From the NCBI GenBank assembly GCA_012270975.1, contig JAAXHH010000129.1, forward strand, positions 231,154 through 295,153: a DNA stretch of 64,000 bases, read 5' to 3'. Within the stretch, counting starts at the first letter, position 1; each line of letters begins with the position of its first letter. Both the position numbers and the translations under genes were made by a program. This DNA is from Candidatus Latescibacterota bacterium (GTDB lineage Bacteria > JAAXHH01). The notes beneath the pieces are model-generated. The model searched no databases, was not told where the DNA came from, and saw only the letters and a list, made by a program, of their open reading frames with translations. This document shows, in pieces, positions 37,360-45,208 of this stretch.

Positions 37360-38406
37360 ATGTCCGAATCATATCGAGTCGGCATCATAGGCAGTGGGGG
37401 CATGGGCGGTTCCCATGCCCGTCACTGGACACAGAAAACACGGACCGAAGTGGTCGCGGTGGCGGACGTCAACGAGCGCAGCGCCCGTAAACTGGCCGAT
37501 GAATTCGATGCGAAGCCCTATACGGATTACGAGCGCATGCTGGCCGAAGAGGCCTGCGACATCGTCAGTATTACCACCTGGCAGAACGTCCGCGCCGAGA
37601 TCACCGAGAAAGCGGCGGAAGCGGGCGCAAAGGGAATCCTGGGCGAAAAGCCGATGGCGGCCAGTCTCGCGGAGGCCAACCGCATGCTGGAGGCCTGCGC
37701 GCAAAACGACGTCAGGCTTGCCATCGGCCACCAGCGCCGGTTCACCCCGCAGAACGTGGAAGCGCGTCGTCTCGTACTCGCCGGTGCGATCGGAACGCCC
37801 ACGGCCATGCTGCGCAGGGACGCCCACGGCCTGCTCAACAGGGGAACCCACGAGCTCGACGAGATGATGTACGTGCTGGGCGACCCCAGGCCGGTCTGGG
37901 TGATCGGCCAGGTAACGCGCAAGACGGACCGGTGGGAACGCCGGGTACGGTGCGAGGACCGGTGCGCGGCGATCGTCGCCTTCGAAGGCGGGATCAGGGG
38001 GACTTACGAGAGCGACCTGCCCGAACCCGGACTGCAGGGGGACGTCATTTACGGGACGGAAGGGATACTAAAACGCGGACCGGAAGGATCCCTGCTCCTG
38101 CTGAACCGACATGCCGCCGGCTGGCAGTCCATCACGCCGCCGCCGGTAGAGGTCGACCAGTACGACGAGTTCATCTCATGGCTGGACGGCGACATCGAAG
38201 GGCACCGCAACGACGGTGAAACAGCCCGTCTGACCATGGAGCTCATGATGGCGATCTATGAATCCGCGCGCATCCGCGACGTAGTCGAACTGCCGCTGCA
38301 GACGGGAGACAATCCGCTGGACCTGATGGTGGAGGAGGGAGCGCTGCCCGTGGAGATACACGGCCGCTACGACATACGCGCGCCGTTTCCCGAACAAACG
38401 AATTGA
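37360..38406 (+). CDS. Gfo/Idh/MocA family oxidoreductase
   Basis: 348-residue NAD(P)-dependent dehydrogenase. The Rossmann loop is IIGSGGMGGSHARHW (about 9-23), followed by the EKPMA motif (GEKPMAAS, about residue 90) with the conserved lysine, and GHQRRFTPQN of the second domain. Substrates in this family are sugars, inositols and other polyols; none can be assigned. AAAGGAG lies 7 bases before the ATG. rsmI follows after only 3 bp. Confidence 0.92.
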   Translation: MSESYRVGIIGSGGMGGSHARHWTQKTRTEVVAVADVNERSARKLADEFDAKPYTDYERMLAEEACDIVSITTWQNVRAEITEKAAEAGAKGILGEKPMAASLAEANRMLEACAQNDVRLAIGHQRRFTPQNVEARRLVLAGAIGTPTAMLRRDAHGLLNRGTHELDEMMYVLGDPRPVWVIGQVTRKTDRWERRVRCEDRCAAIVAFEGGIRGTYESDLPEPGLQGDVIYGTEGILKRGPEGSLLLLNRHAAGWQSITPPPVEVDQYDEFISWLDGDIEGHRNDGETARLTMELMMAIYESARIRDVVELPLQTGDNPLDLMVEEGALPVEIHGRYDIRAPFPEQTN

Positions 38407-38409
38407 TCC

Positions 38410-39078
38410 ATGCTCTACCTGGTAGCCACGCCGATCGGCCATCTGGACGACATCACCCTCAGGGCGCTGGAAGTCCTGCGCGGCGCGGACATCGTACTCA
38501 GCGAAGATACGCGCAGGACCGGACGCCTGCTCAAGCATTACGGGATCAGCGCCCGGCAGATGGCCTATCACGAGCATAACGAGCAGCGGGCCGTGCCCAG
38601 GGCCCTGGCAGCCTTGCAACAGGGCCAGGATCTCGCCCTGGTCACCGATGCGGGCACACCCGGTATCGCCGATCCCGGCTATCGGCTCGTCCAGGCCGCA
38701 ATCCAGGCCGAGATTCCCGTAAGCATGGCCCCGGGACCGAGTGCGTTGATCATGGCGCTCGTCCTCTCGGGCCTGCCGGTGCATCGATTTACTTTCTGTG
38801 GATTTCCTCCCCGCAAACCCGCGGCCCGGCACCGCTATCTCGAAGCCGACGCGGAACGAGACGACACGCTAATCTATTTCGAAAGCCCCCACAGGGTGCA
38901 CGGGCTCATTGCCGCGGCCCTGGAGGTGTTCGGAGACCGCAGGGCGGCCCTGGTGAACGACCTGACCAAGCTGCACGAGCGCGTAGACCGGAACAGGCTG
39001 TCCCTGCTGCTCGAGGAGACGAGAGACCGCCGGCTTCGGGGCGAATTCATCCTGCTGGTCGAAGGGCAGTCCGGCTAG
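38410..39078 (+). CDS. rsmI: 16S rRNA (cytidine(1402)-2'-O)-methyltransferase RsmI
   Basis: Methylates the 2'-OH of C1402 in 16S rRNA. The core motifs VATPIGHLDDITLRALEVL, SEDTRRTGRLLKHY, VTDAGTPGIADPGYRLV and APGPSALIMALVLSGLP are intact. At 222 residues it is shorter than the usual 275-290 because the C-terminal helix-turn-helix-like extension is missing; the catalytic fold ends normally with GEFILLVEG. It follows the Gfo/Idh/MocA gene by 3 bp, so expression is coupled. Confidence 0.94.
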   Translation: MLYLVATPIGHLDDITLRALEVLRGADIVLSEDTRRTGRLLKHYGISARQMAYHEHNEQRAVPRALAALQQGQDLALVTDAGTPGIADPGYRLVQAAIQAEIPVSMAPGPSALIMALVLSGLPVHRFTFCGFPPRKPAARHRYLEADAERDDTLIYFESPHRVHGLIAAALEVFGDRRAALVNDLTKLHERVDRNRLSLLLEETRDRRLRGEFILLVEGQSG

Positions 39079-39138
39079 CCAGGCTGGTCAGGCCCAACCC
39101 GCGGTCTATCAGTTTTCGCCCCCATGTCTTGCATAGTT

Positions 39139-39747
39139 CTACCTTGACTGCCGCCGGTCCTTCAGCCGCTTCAATGCCTCGTCGCGGTCTTTTTGGCTGT
39201 TGATGTTGAAGAACATGTCCGCGTCATGGAAACCCGCGTCTCCCGGAGCCACGCGACGCACGCGGACCGCTTCGAAGAACCCGGTTATCTTGTACCTGCG
39301 CGCCTCGATCCGGTCCTCGATCGACGGGATGCAGGTGTCCCGGTACACCGCGCACAGCGGTTCCTCGCGCCCGTCGTACATGGGGACGACCACATCGTAG
39401 CCAGGCGACTGGTCGACCATGTACGCCAGGAATTCCGGCCTGATGAAGGGCATGTCGCACGCAACACACAGGCACAGCCGGGTGTTCGCCGTCCGGAGCG
39501 CGGTGTAGATGCCGCCGATGGGGCCGCACCTGGGTACCACGTCCCGTCGGCTTTCCAGGTCGAGGAAGGCGTAGTCTTCCGGCGAATTGGTGACCAGCAT
39601 CAACCGGTCCGCCACCGTGCCGACGGTCTTGCAAAGCCGCTGGATCAACCGTTCCCCCTCAAACCGGCTGAGTGCCTTGTCGGAGCCGAACCGGCTGCTC
39701 AGCCCCCCTGCGAGGATGACGCCGGTAACCTCTTCTCTACCGGTCAC
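39139..39747 (-). CDS. mobA: Molybdenum cofactor guanylyltransferase MobA
   Basis: 202-residue nucleotidyltransferase that links GMP to molybdopterin to give MGD. The signature GVILAGGLSSRFGSDKAL (about 9-26) binds GTP; CGPIGGIYTALRT and CVACDMPFI (metal-binding Asp) follow. GTG start at 39747 with AAGGAG ten bases upstream. No other moa/moe genes are in the window. Presence implies molybdenum enzymes of the bis-MGD type elsewhere in the genome. Confidence 0.92.
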   Translation of the reverse strand: MTGREEVTGVILAGGLSSRFGSDKALSRFEGERLIQRLCKTVGTVADRLMLVTNSPEDYAFLDLESRRDVVPRCGPIGGIYTALRTANTRLCLCVACDMPFIRPEFLAYMVDQSPGYDVVVPMYDGREEPLCAVYRDTCIPSIEDRIEARRYKITGFFEAVRVRRVAPGDAGFHDADMFFNINSQKDRDEALKRLKDRRQSR

Positions 39748-39860
39748 TTATCCTGTTCTCCTTCCGATCGTTCGATCCCTCGAACCGCTTCGTTCCCCAC
39801 GCTTCCGGATCGCCTTTGTTCACGTCCTGTATACCGCGATCCTGAACCCGTCTCGCCCGC

Positions 39861-39889
39861 TTGACACCCCCGTCCCGCCTGCGTATATT
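39861..39889 (+). promoter_or_regulatory. Sigma70-like promoter of the TPR gene
   Basis: Perfect TTGACA (39861-39866), 17-base spacer, TATATT (39884-39889; 5 of 6). It is the best plus-strand promoter match in the window. The leader to ATG 39982 would be roughly 85 nt. Confidence 0.6.
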
Positions 39890-39981
39890 TCATTTAACGG
39901 GACATACGTACCGCGCGCCCTGTTTCCCCGGAATCGAAACCCCGAAGGCGACACCGGACGTTGTTGAAAGAGTAAACAAAT

Positions 39982-40737
39982 ATGTGGTTCTGGTCTCATA
40001 AGCTCAAGCTCCTCCTGGCGAAGAAGGACTACGGGACCATTGTGCGCCTGTGCTTCGAGCGCCTGGAGCGAAACCAGACCGACTACTGGACCATGCGGGG
40101 CCTGGGGCTGGGACTCATGTACACCGGCCGCACGAGCGAAGCCTTCGAGTGGCTCAGCAAGTGCGCCAGGGCGTATCCGAGAAAAGTCGCGGTACAGTAC
40201 GACATCGGCCTGATCTACATGCAACAAGAATGCTACAGCGAAGCCCGCGGCTACATGCTGAACGCGCTCGAGGGCGGATACCGCACCGACGCCCTCTTCC
40301 AGGATCTCGGCCGGATCTACTGCTATCTCGGTGAATTCGAAAAGGCGACCAACTGCTTCCGGGAAGTCATCCGCCGTTCGCCCAGGAACGGCGGCGCCTA
40401 CAAGCTACTGGGCATGGTGTACAAGCGGCGGACGATGTACGATGAAGCCGTCGCCGCCTACCGGGAAGCGCTTCGGTGGGAAGGCGATGCCTCAGAGGTC
40501 CACATGAGTCTTGCCGAAATCTTCGTCCGGCAGGAGAAATGGGATCCCGCGATAGGGGAGTACCAGAAGGCCCTCGAACTCGACGCCACCAATTTCGCGG
40601 CCCACTATGCGCTGGGTTCCATCTTCGAGATCATGGGCGAAAACGCCCGGGCGATCGACGAACTGCTCAAGGCGCATCGTATCGACGCGGACGACGAAAG
40701 AATCCACAAGAAACTGGAACGTCTCCTGATCAGCTGA
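39982..40737 (+). CDS. Tetratricopeptide repeat protein
   Basis: 251-residue soluble protein made almost wholly of about six TPR-like helical pairs (for example LGLMYTGRTSEAFEWLSKC, LGMVYKRRTMYDEAVAAYRE, YALGSIFEIMGENARAIDEL). TPR proteins are scaffolds for protein contacts; no catalytic part or signal peptide is present. It stands alone behind a strong promoter, divergent from mobA, so its partner is not indicated by context. Confidence 0.88.
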   Translation: MWFWSHKLKLLLAKKDYGTIVRLCFERLERNQTDYWTMRGLGLGLMYTGRTSEAFEWLSKCARAYPRKVAVQYDIGLIYMQQECYSEARGYMLNALEGGYRTDALFQDLGRIYCYLGEFEKATNCFREVIRRSPRNGGAYKLLGMVYKRRTMYDEAVAAYREALRWEGDASEVHMSLAEIFVRQEKWDPAIGEYQKALELDATNFAAHYALGSIFEIMGENARAIDELLKAHRIDADDERIHKKLERLLIS

Positions 40738-40798
40738 TCCCCGCCAATTGGCGTCCTTCAATCCGCCGCCGCCATGTAGTTCCCGGCTTCGTGGTCCG

Positions 40799-41806
40799 CT
40801 AGGGCCCTGTAAACGAGATCGGCACCGGCATGCAGGTCTGAATGAAGACGAGGACCGCGAGCCAGCCCAGCCACTTGCTGTGCCTGGGAAGCGGTGCGGT
40901 ATCGTCGATCGGCGTGGGATGCCTGAATCCGCTGAACCTGCCCATCAGAAGCAGCAGCGCCCCAAATACCCACCATCCTGGCGAGTAGAAGCCCAGCACG
41001 GCCAGCGCCAGAAAGCTCGCCAGCGTCAGGTTCCGCTGAAGGCGTCTCCCCCGGATCGCGCCGCCTGTGAAAGCATAGAGTATATGGCCGCCGTCCAGTT
41101 GTCCCACGGGCAGCAGGTTGAGCATGGTGACCAGGCAGCCGAACCAGGCGGCCAGCCCCACGGAATCCAGGTAAATGGTGTAATTCTCGGGCAACGGACC
41201 GTGAATCAGGTAGGCGAGAAACTGAAAAACCAGGGGTTCGCCGAGATACAACCCGCCGTCCGCGGGCATGGCATCCACCCTGGCGCCGACCAGACTGTAG
41301 GCCATGATCGGTACCGCCACGACGAAACCCGCCACGGGACCGGCCGCGCCGATGTCCATGAGGGCCTGCCTGTGCGGATACGGCGCCTTCGTGACGATGA
41401 CGGCCCCGAACGTGCCTGGATTGGGGATGATGAAGAAAAAAGGCGAGGGGATGAAATGGGGCAGGGAGGTGCGGACGCCATACCATCTGGCATAGAGATA
41501 GTGCCCCATCTCATGGGCCATGAGAATGCCGAGTACGGAAAGCGAGAAGGGCAATCCGTCCAGAAGGAGCGCCGGAAAACTGACGAGGGTGACCAGAACG
41601 ACCAGCGGCGGAACCCCGGCATTCTCCATGATCGTCCCGGAAACGAGCGTCGTCAGCGCGGTACAGGCGAACAGGATGGCGGGGCGGCGCCACTGCGTGC
41701 GGTGGTCCGCCTGAGCAGCCTGAGCCGTTTCCGCTGGATTCGGGGACGTGTCCTTCGAGGGAAGCGGCGCCGGTTCCTGATCTGGTGCGTGTTGCATGTT
41801 ACCCAT
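40799..41806 (-). CDS. Site-2 protease family (M50) membrane metalloprotease
   Basis: 335-residue multi-pass membrane protein. The zinc motif HEMGH (98-102) lies in the second or third helix (VLGILMAHEMGHYLYA), and the second motif LDGGHI (237-242) supplies the third ligand. The N-terminal 40 residues are a Pro/Gln-rich cytoplasmic tail. Site-2 proteases cut membrane-bound regulators such as anti-sigma factors or signal peptides; no substrate gene is adjacent. The upstream acyl-CoA ligase gene ends 40 bp before it, same direction. Confidence 0.9.
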   Translation of the reverse strand: MGNMQHAPDQEPAPLPSKDTSPNPAETAQAAQADHRTQWRRPAILFACTALTTLVSGTIMENAGVPPLVVLVTLVSFPALLLDGLPFSLSVLGILMAHEMGHYLYARWYGVRTSLPHFIPSPFFFIIPNPGTFGAVIVTKAPYPHRQALMDIGAAGPVAGFVVAVPIMAYSLVGARVDAMPADGGLYLGEPLVFQFLAYLIHGPLPENYTIYLDSVGLAAWFGCLVTMLNLLPVGQLDGGHILYAFTGGAIRGRRLQRNLTLASFLALAVLGFYSPGWWVFGALLLLMGRFSGFRHPTPIDDTAPLPRHSKWLGWLAVLVFIQTCMPVPISFTGP

Positions 41807-41846
41807 CGGCCTCAGATTCCGCCTTCCCGTGACCGCGAGGTCTCTC

Positions 41847-43529
41847 CTACTGTCCGGAAGCGTCTTCCGACTGGGCCGCCTGTCCGGACTGGAAGAGAAA
41901 CCGCTTGATCTTGCGCGTGGATGTCTTGGAGAATTCCTCCCTGCGCAGCTCTACTTCCCTGACCCGCTTGTAATCCGCAAGGTTCCTGCAACGCTCCCGG
42001 ACCTCCTGGTCGATGAGCGCGGCAAGGGAGTCGTCGTCGGCCGGCGTGCCGGATTCTTCCAGGTATTCGAAATCGGGGACCACGACGGCGCGGACGTACT
42101 CTTCGCCCGATGCGGCATTCTCGGCGCCGAAGACAAGGACCTCGGCGATATAGGGACTGAGGACGAGTTCGCCTTCGATTTCCTCCGGATAGATGTTCTT
42201 GCCCGCCCGGGTAACGATCACGTTCTTCAGGCGTCCCGCTATATGCAGGTGGCCGTCTTCGTCGATCCACCCGGAATCGCCCGTGTACAGCGCACCGTCC
42301 TTGAGCACCTCCGCCGTGGCATCGGGATTGTTGTAATAGCCCAGCATCACGTTGTCGCCCCGGACGACGAGTTCGCCCACCCCGGTATCGTCCGGGTCCA
42401 CGACCTCCACTTCCACCCCGTTTATAGGGGGTCCGACGGAGTCGGGCTTCGGGACCTCTTCCACGCGGTGGACCGACACGACGGGCGAGGTTTCCGTGAG
42501 TCCGTAGCCCTGGAGTACGCGCAGGCCCAGGCGGTCGAAGCCCATGGACACCTCGGGCGGCAGCGCCGCCGCGCCTGAGACGAAGAACCGGATGGTCCCC
42601 AGTCCGCCCTTGTCGCGCAGGCTCCTGAACAGGGCCGTGCCCATACGCTTGTTGAACTTCTCGCCCAGTTTCACCACGCCCATCAGGAGGTTGAACACAG
42701 TCCGCGTGACGACGGGCTGCGTGCCGACCTTGCGCATGATCCCCTGAAACATCTTCTCATACAGCAGCGGGACGCCCAGCATGATCGTCGCCTTGGAGTC
42801 CTTCATGGTGTCGACGATATCCCGCGACTTGAGGCTGCCGACATAAGACACGGTGGCGCCCACGTACATTGGCGCGAGGAAACCGGCGGTGCATTCGAAC
42901 GTATGGTGCAGGGGGAGGACAGATACGAAACTGTCGTCGTGCGTGATGGAAATGACCTGGCTGCAGGCCACCACGTTGGACATGATGTTCCGGTGGGAAA
43001 GCATCACGCCCTTGGGCTGGCCGGTCGTACCCGAGGTGTAGATCAGGACGGCCAGGTCGTCCGGACCGGCCTGGCTGTCCGGCACCGCCGCATTCGCTTC
43101 GCTGGCCATGACTTCCTCCAGGCTCAGCACGTGTTTCAGATCGGGCAGGGTCCCGGCGATGGAATGCAGGTCGTCGCGGAAGGTATCCGAGACCACGATG
43201 GCCCGCGTTCCCGAGTCTTCGAGAATTCGCTGGTATTCACCGGGTTTCAGCAGGCGGTCGATGGGTACGGCCGTCATCCCGTGCCCGACGATGGCCAGGT
43301 AAGCGATGCCCCATTCAGGCTGGTTGTCCGCGAGCAGCGCGACCCGGTCGCCGTGCTGCATGCCCAGGGAAGCGAGCAGCCCCGCCAGCGCGTCGGCCCT
43401 GCGGGCGACCACCCCGCCCGTGAATTCCACGTATTCGCCTTCCCGCTTGATTCGCAGGACGACCTGCTCCGCGAATGTTTCGCCCAGTTGTTCCTTCAGT
43501 GCCTTTATGGTAAGTGTATTATCGGACAT
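41847..43529 (-). CDS. AMP-dependent acyl-CoA synthetase / ligase (FadD-like)
   Basis: 560-residue adenylate-forming enzyme that activates a carboxylic acid, probably a fatty acid, to acyl-CoA. The AMP-binding P-loop is VLIYTSGTTGQPKGVMLS (161-178), followed by GYGLTETSPV and the hinge/C-terminal motif SGWIDEDGHLHIAGRLKN. The catalytic lysine near the end is in STRKIKRF. No signal peptide. A gggagcgg RBS precedes the ATG. Downstream lies the site-2 protease gene; no beta-oxidation genes are nearby, so chain-length preference is unknown. Confidence 0.9.
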   Translation of the reverse strand: MSDNTLTIKALKEQLGETFAEQVVLRIKREGEYVEFTGGVVARRADALAGLLASLGMQHGDRVALLADNQPEWGIAYLAIVGHGMTAVPIDRLLKPGEYQRILEDSGTRAIVVSDTFRDDLHSIAGTLPDLKHVLSLEEVMASEANAAVPDSQAGPDDLAVLIYTSGTTGQPKGVMLSHRNIMSNVVACSQVISITHDDSFVSVLPLHHTFECTAGFLAPMYVGATVSYVGSLKSRDIVDTMKDSKATIMLGVPLLYEKMFQGIMRKVGTQPVVTRTVFNLLMGVVKLGEKFNKRMGTALFRSLRDKGGLGTIRFFVSGAAALPPEVSMGFDRLGLRVLQGYGLTETSPVVSVHRVEEVPKPDSVGPPINGVEVEVVDPDDTGVGELVVRGDNVMLGYYNNPDATAEVLKDGALYTGDSGWIDEDGHLHIAGRLKNVIVTRAGKNIYPEEIEGELVLSPYIAEVLVFGAENAASGEEYVRAVVVPDFEYLEESGTPADDDSLAALIDQEVRERCRNLADYKRVREVELRREEFSKTSTRKIKRFLFQSGQAAQSEDASGQ

Positions 43530-43628
43530 ATTCCGCTCCCGTGCGATATCAACCCGTACGCAGCCCGCCTGTGAAGCGCAGCCCGCGCGCGAGAGACTGA
43601 TGAAGCGTATCAGGGCATGAATTCGAAA

Positions 43629-44897
43629 TCAACATCTGTTTGCCGCAATTTCGCCGACGGCGCCGGCGACTTTCTCCATGTCATCGTAACTATTGTGCAT
43701 GGCGCAGGAAATGCGGGCGCCGTGATATCCCCCTTCGTAGAGTCCGCGGCTATGGATGCGGTACCTCTCCCGGAGCGGCGTGCCCACGTCGGAGGAGGTC
43801 ATGCCGGCGATGGAAAAGGACACCATGGACGCGGAAAGGTCGCGGCTCATGGGGGTCCATACCCGAACGCCGGGGATGTCGGCAAGGCGGGTTTTCAGCC
43901 ATTTCGCCATGACCGCTCCCCGGTCTTCCACCAGCGGGGTGCCGATGGCGTTGTGAAAGTCCACGGCCACGGCGAATCCGACCAGCGGCGCGTAGCTCTG
44001 GGTCGCGTTGTTTTCGAAACGCCTCGCGGTCAAACGCCCACCGGAAGTGTAGTACCCGAGCCCGATCTTGTCCTGCGCGTCGTCATCCACGTACAACAGG
44101 CCCGTTCCCTTTGGCGTAAACAGCCACTTGTGCGTGCTGCTCACGTAGAAATCACCGCCCAGGTCCTTCACGTCGACGCCGATCATGCCCACCGACTGGG
44201 CGCCGTCGATGACCGTTATGAGTCCACGTTCCCGGGCCATGGCGCAGATTTTCCGGACGGGCAGGCGCCAGGCCGTCGTACAGGTGACGTGGCAGAAGCT
44301 GAGCACCCGGGTCTCCGGCCGAATGGCTTCCTCGAAAAGCCTGACCAACTCGTCCTCATCCTCCGGCGGATCGTACAGATCGAGTTTGCGGATCGGATTT
44401 CCGAAGAGCGCGTGCCGGTTCTGCCAGCAGGACCAGCCGCCGTAGTGCTCGTGAGTCGTCGTGAGTATTTCGTCTTCCGGCTTCAGATCGAGGCCGAGAG
44501 CGATGATGTTCATGCTCTCCGTCGAATTCCGCGTAATGGCGACCTCAGACGGGTCCGCGTTGATCAGCTCCGCCAGCTTTTCATGGGCCTCGTAGGGGCC
44601 GGGATAGGTTACGCCGCCGGTGTCCCCGTCTTGGATCTCGGCCTCCCTCATGGTCGCGATCTGGGCCTGCAGGACCATGTGGGGAAGGATACCGATCGTT
44701 CCGTTGTTTGTGTAGCGTATCGGGCCGTTATAGGGAAACTGGGCCCGCACGGCGCGCCAGTAAGTCTCGTTGTCCGCCTCGGCCGGCCCTGTCCCGTCCA
44801 GCATGTTTTTCAACTCATCGACCGTGTCCACCATCTTGAAGGACCGGTTTTTTTTGACCGTTTTTTTACTGCCGGATGCCTGCTGTTGCCTGGCCAT
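43629..44897 (-). CDS. Class V-fold PLP-dependent aminotransferase
   Basis: 422-residue fold-type I PLP enzyme. DGAQSVGMIGVDV (Asp231 and His/Gln contacts) and SSTHKWLF with the Schiff-base Lys257 are clear. It resembles isopenicillin-N epimerase/cysteine desulfurase-like proteins, but no residue identifies the substrate. ATG 44897 has a ggaga site; an upstream in-frame ATG at 44927 is possible. The N-terminus (residues 9-18, SGSKKTVKKN) is encoded by unusually long A-runs. It is divergent from the IorA-like gene. Confidence 0.85.
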   Translation of the reverse strand: MARQQQASGSKKTVKKNRSFKMVDTVDELKNMLDGTGPAEADNETYWRAVRAQFPYNGPIRYTNNGTIGILPHMVLQAQIATMREAEIQDGDTGGVTYPGPYEAHEKLAELINADPSEVAITRNSTESMNIIALGLDLKPEDEILTTTHEHYGGWSCWQNRHALFGNPIRKLDLYDPPEDEDELVRLFEEAIRPETRVLSFCHVTCTTAWRLPVRKICAMARERGLITVIDGAQSVGMIGVDVKDLGGDFYVSSTHKWLFTPKGTGLLYVDDDAQDKIGLGYYTSGGRLTARRFENNATQSYAPLVGFAVAVDFHNAIGTPLVEDRGAVMAKWLKTRLADIPGVRVWTPMSRDLSASMVSFSIAGMTSSDVGTPLRERYRIHSRGLYEGGYHGARISCAMHNSYDDMEKVAGAVGEIAANRC

Positions 44898-44967
44898 TCC
44901 CGTATCTCCGTCGGCTGCGTGGATCATCGGACCGTAAGGCGTGGCACGACAGGACCGTGTGCGGACG

Positions 44968-45050
44968 GTTGCGTGCCGTCGCGCCCTGGCGCGGGCCGTC
45001 TGTTTTTGTGCGTGCGAGTGGCCTGTTGCGTGCCGTCCGGCCCCGGCGCG
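44968..45050. repeat. Two imperfect 26-bp direct repeats
   Basis: Copies at 44968-44993 and 45025-45050 share gttgcgtgccgtc and ggcgcg ends, with a 57-bp period. They lie between divergent genes, so they could be a protein-binding site or a residue of local duplication. Confidence 0.55.
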
Positions 45051-45136
45051 ATACCTTTAAGGAAACGGGGAAAATATAGACCGATGATGACACGGTCGCA
45101 AGCGGTTTCTGCCCGGTCCTCGCGGATGGATACGGC

Positions 45137-45166
45137 TTGACCTCAGGCGGGGCGAAAGCCTATATT
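45137..45166 (+). promoter_or_regulatory. Sigma70-like promoter of the IorA-like gene
   Basis: TTGACC (45137-45142), 18-base spacer, TATATT (45161-45166); each box matches 5 of 6. The leader to ATG 45209 is about 35 nt and includes an aggag RBS. Confidence 0.55.
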
Positions 45167-45208
45167 CACGCGTTCATCCAAAAGTGTTGTCGCATACAGG
45201 AGCGTGTC

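Larger units (their letters stand above)
44898..45208. other. 311-bp divergent intergenic region
   Basis: No gene is seen. It holds a 26-bp imperfect direct repeat pair (gttgcgtgccgtc core at 44968-44993 and 45025-45050) and a promoter for the plus-strand IorA-like gene at 45137-45166. No clear promoter was found for the minus-strand aminotransferase. Confidence 0.6.
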
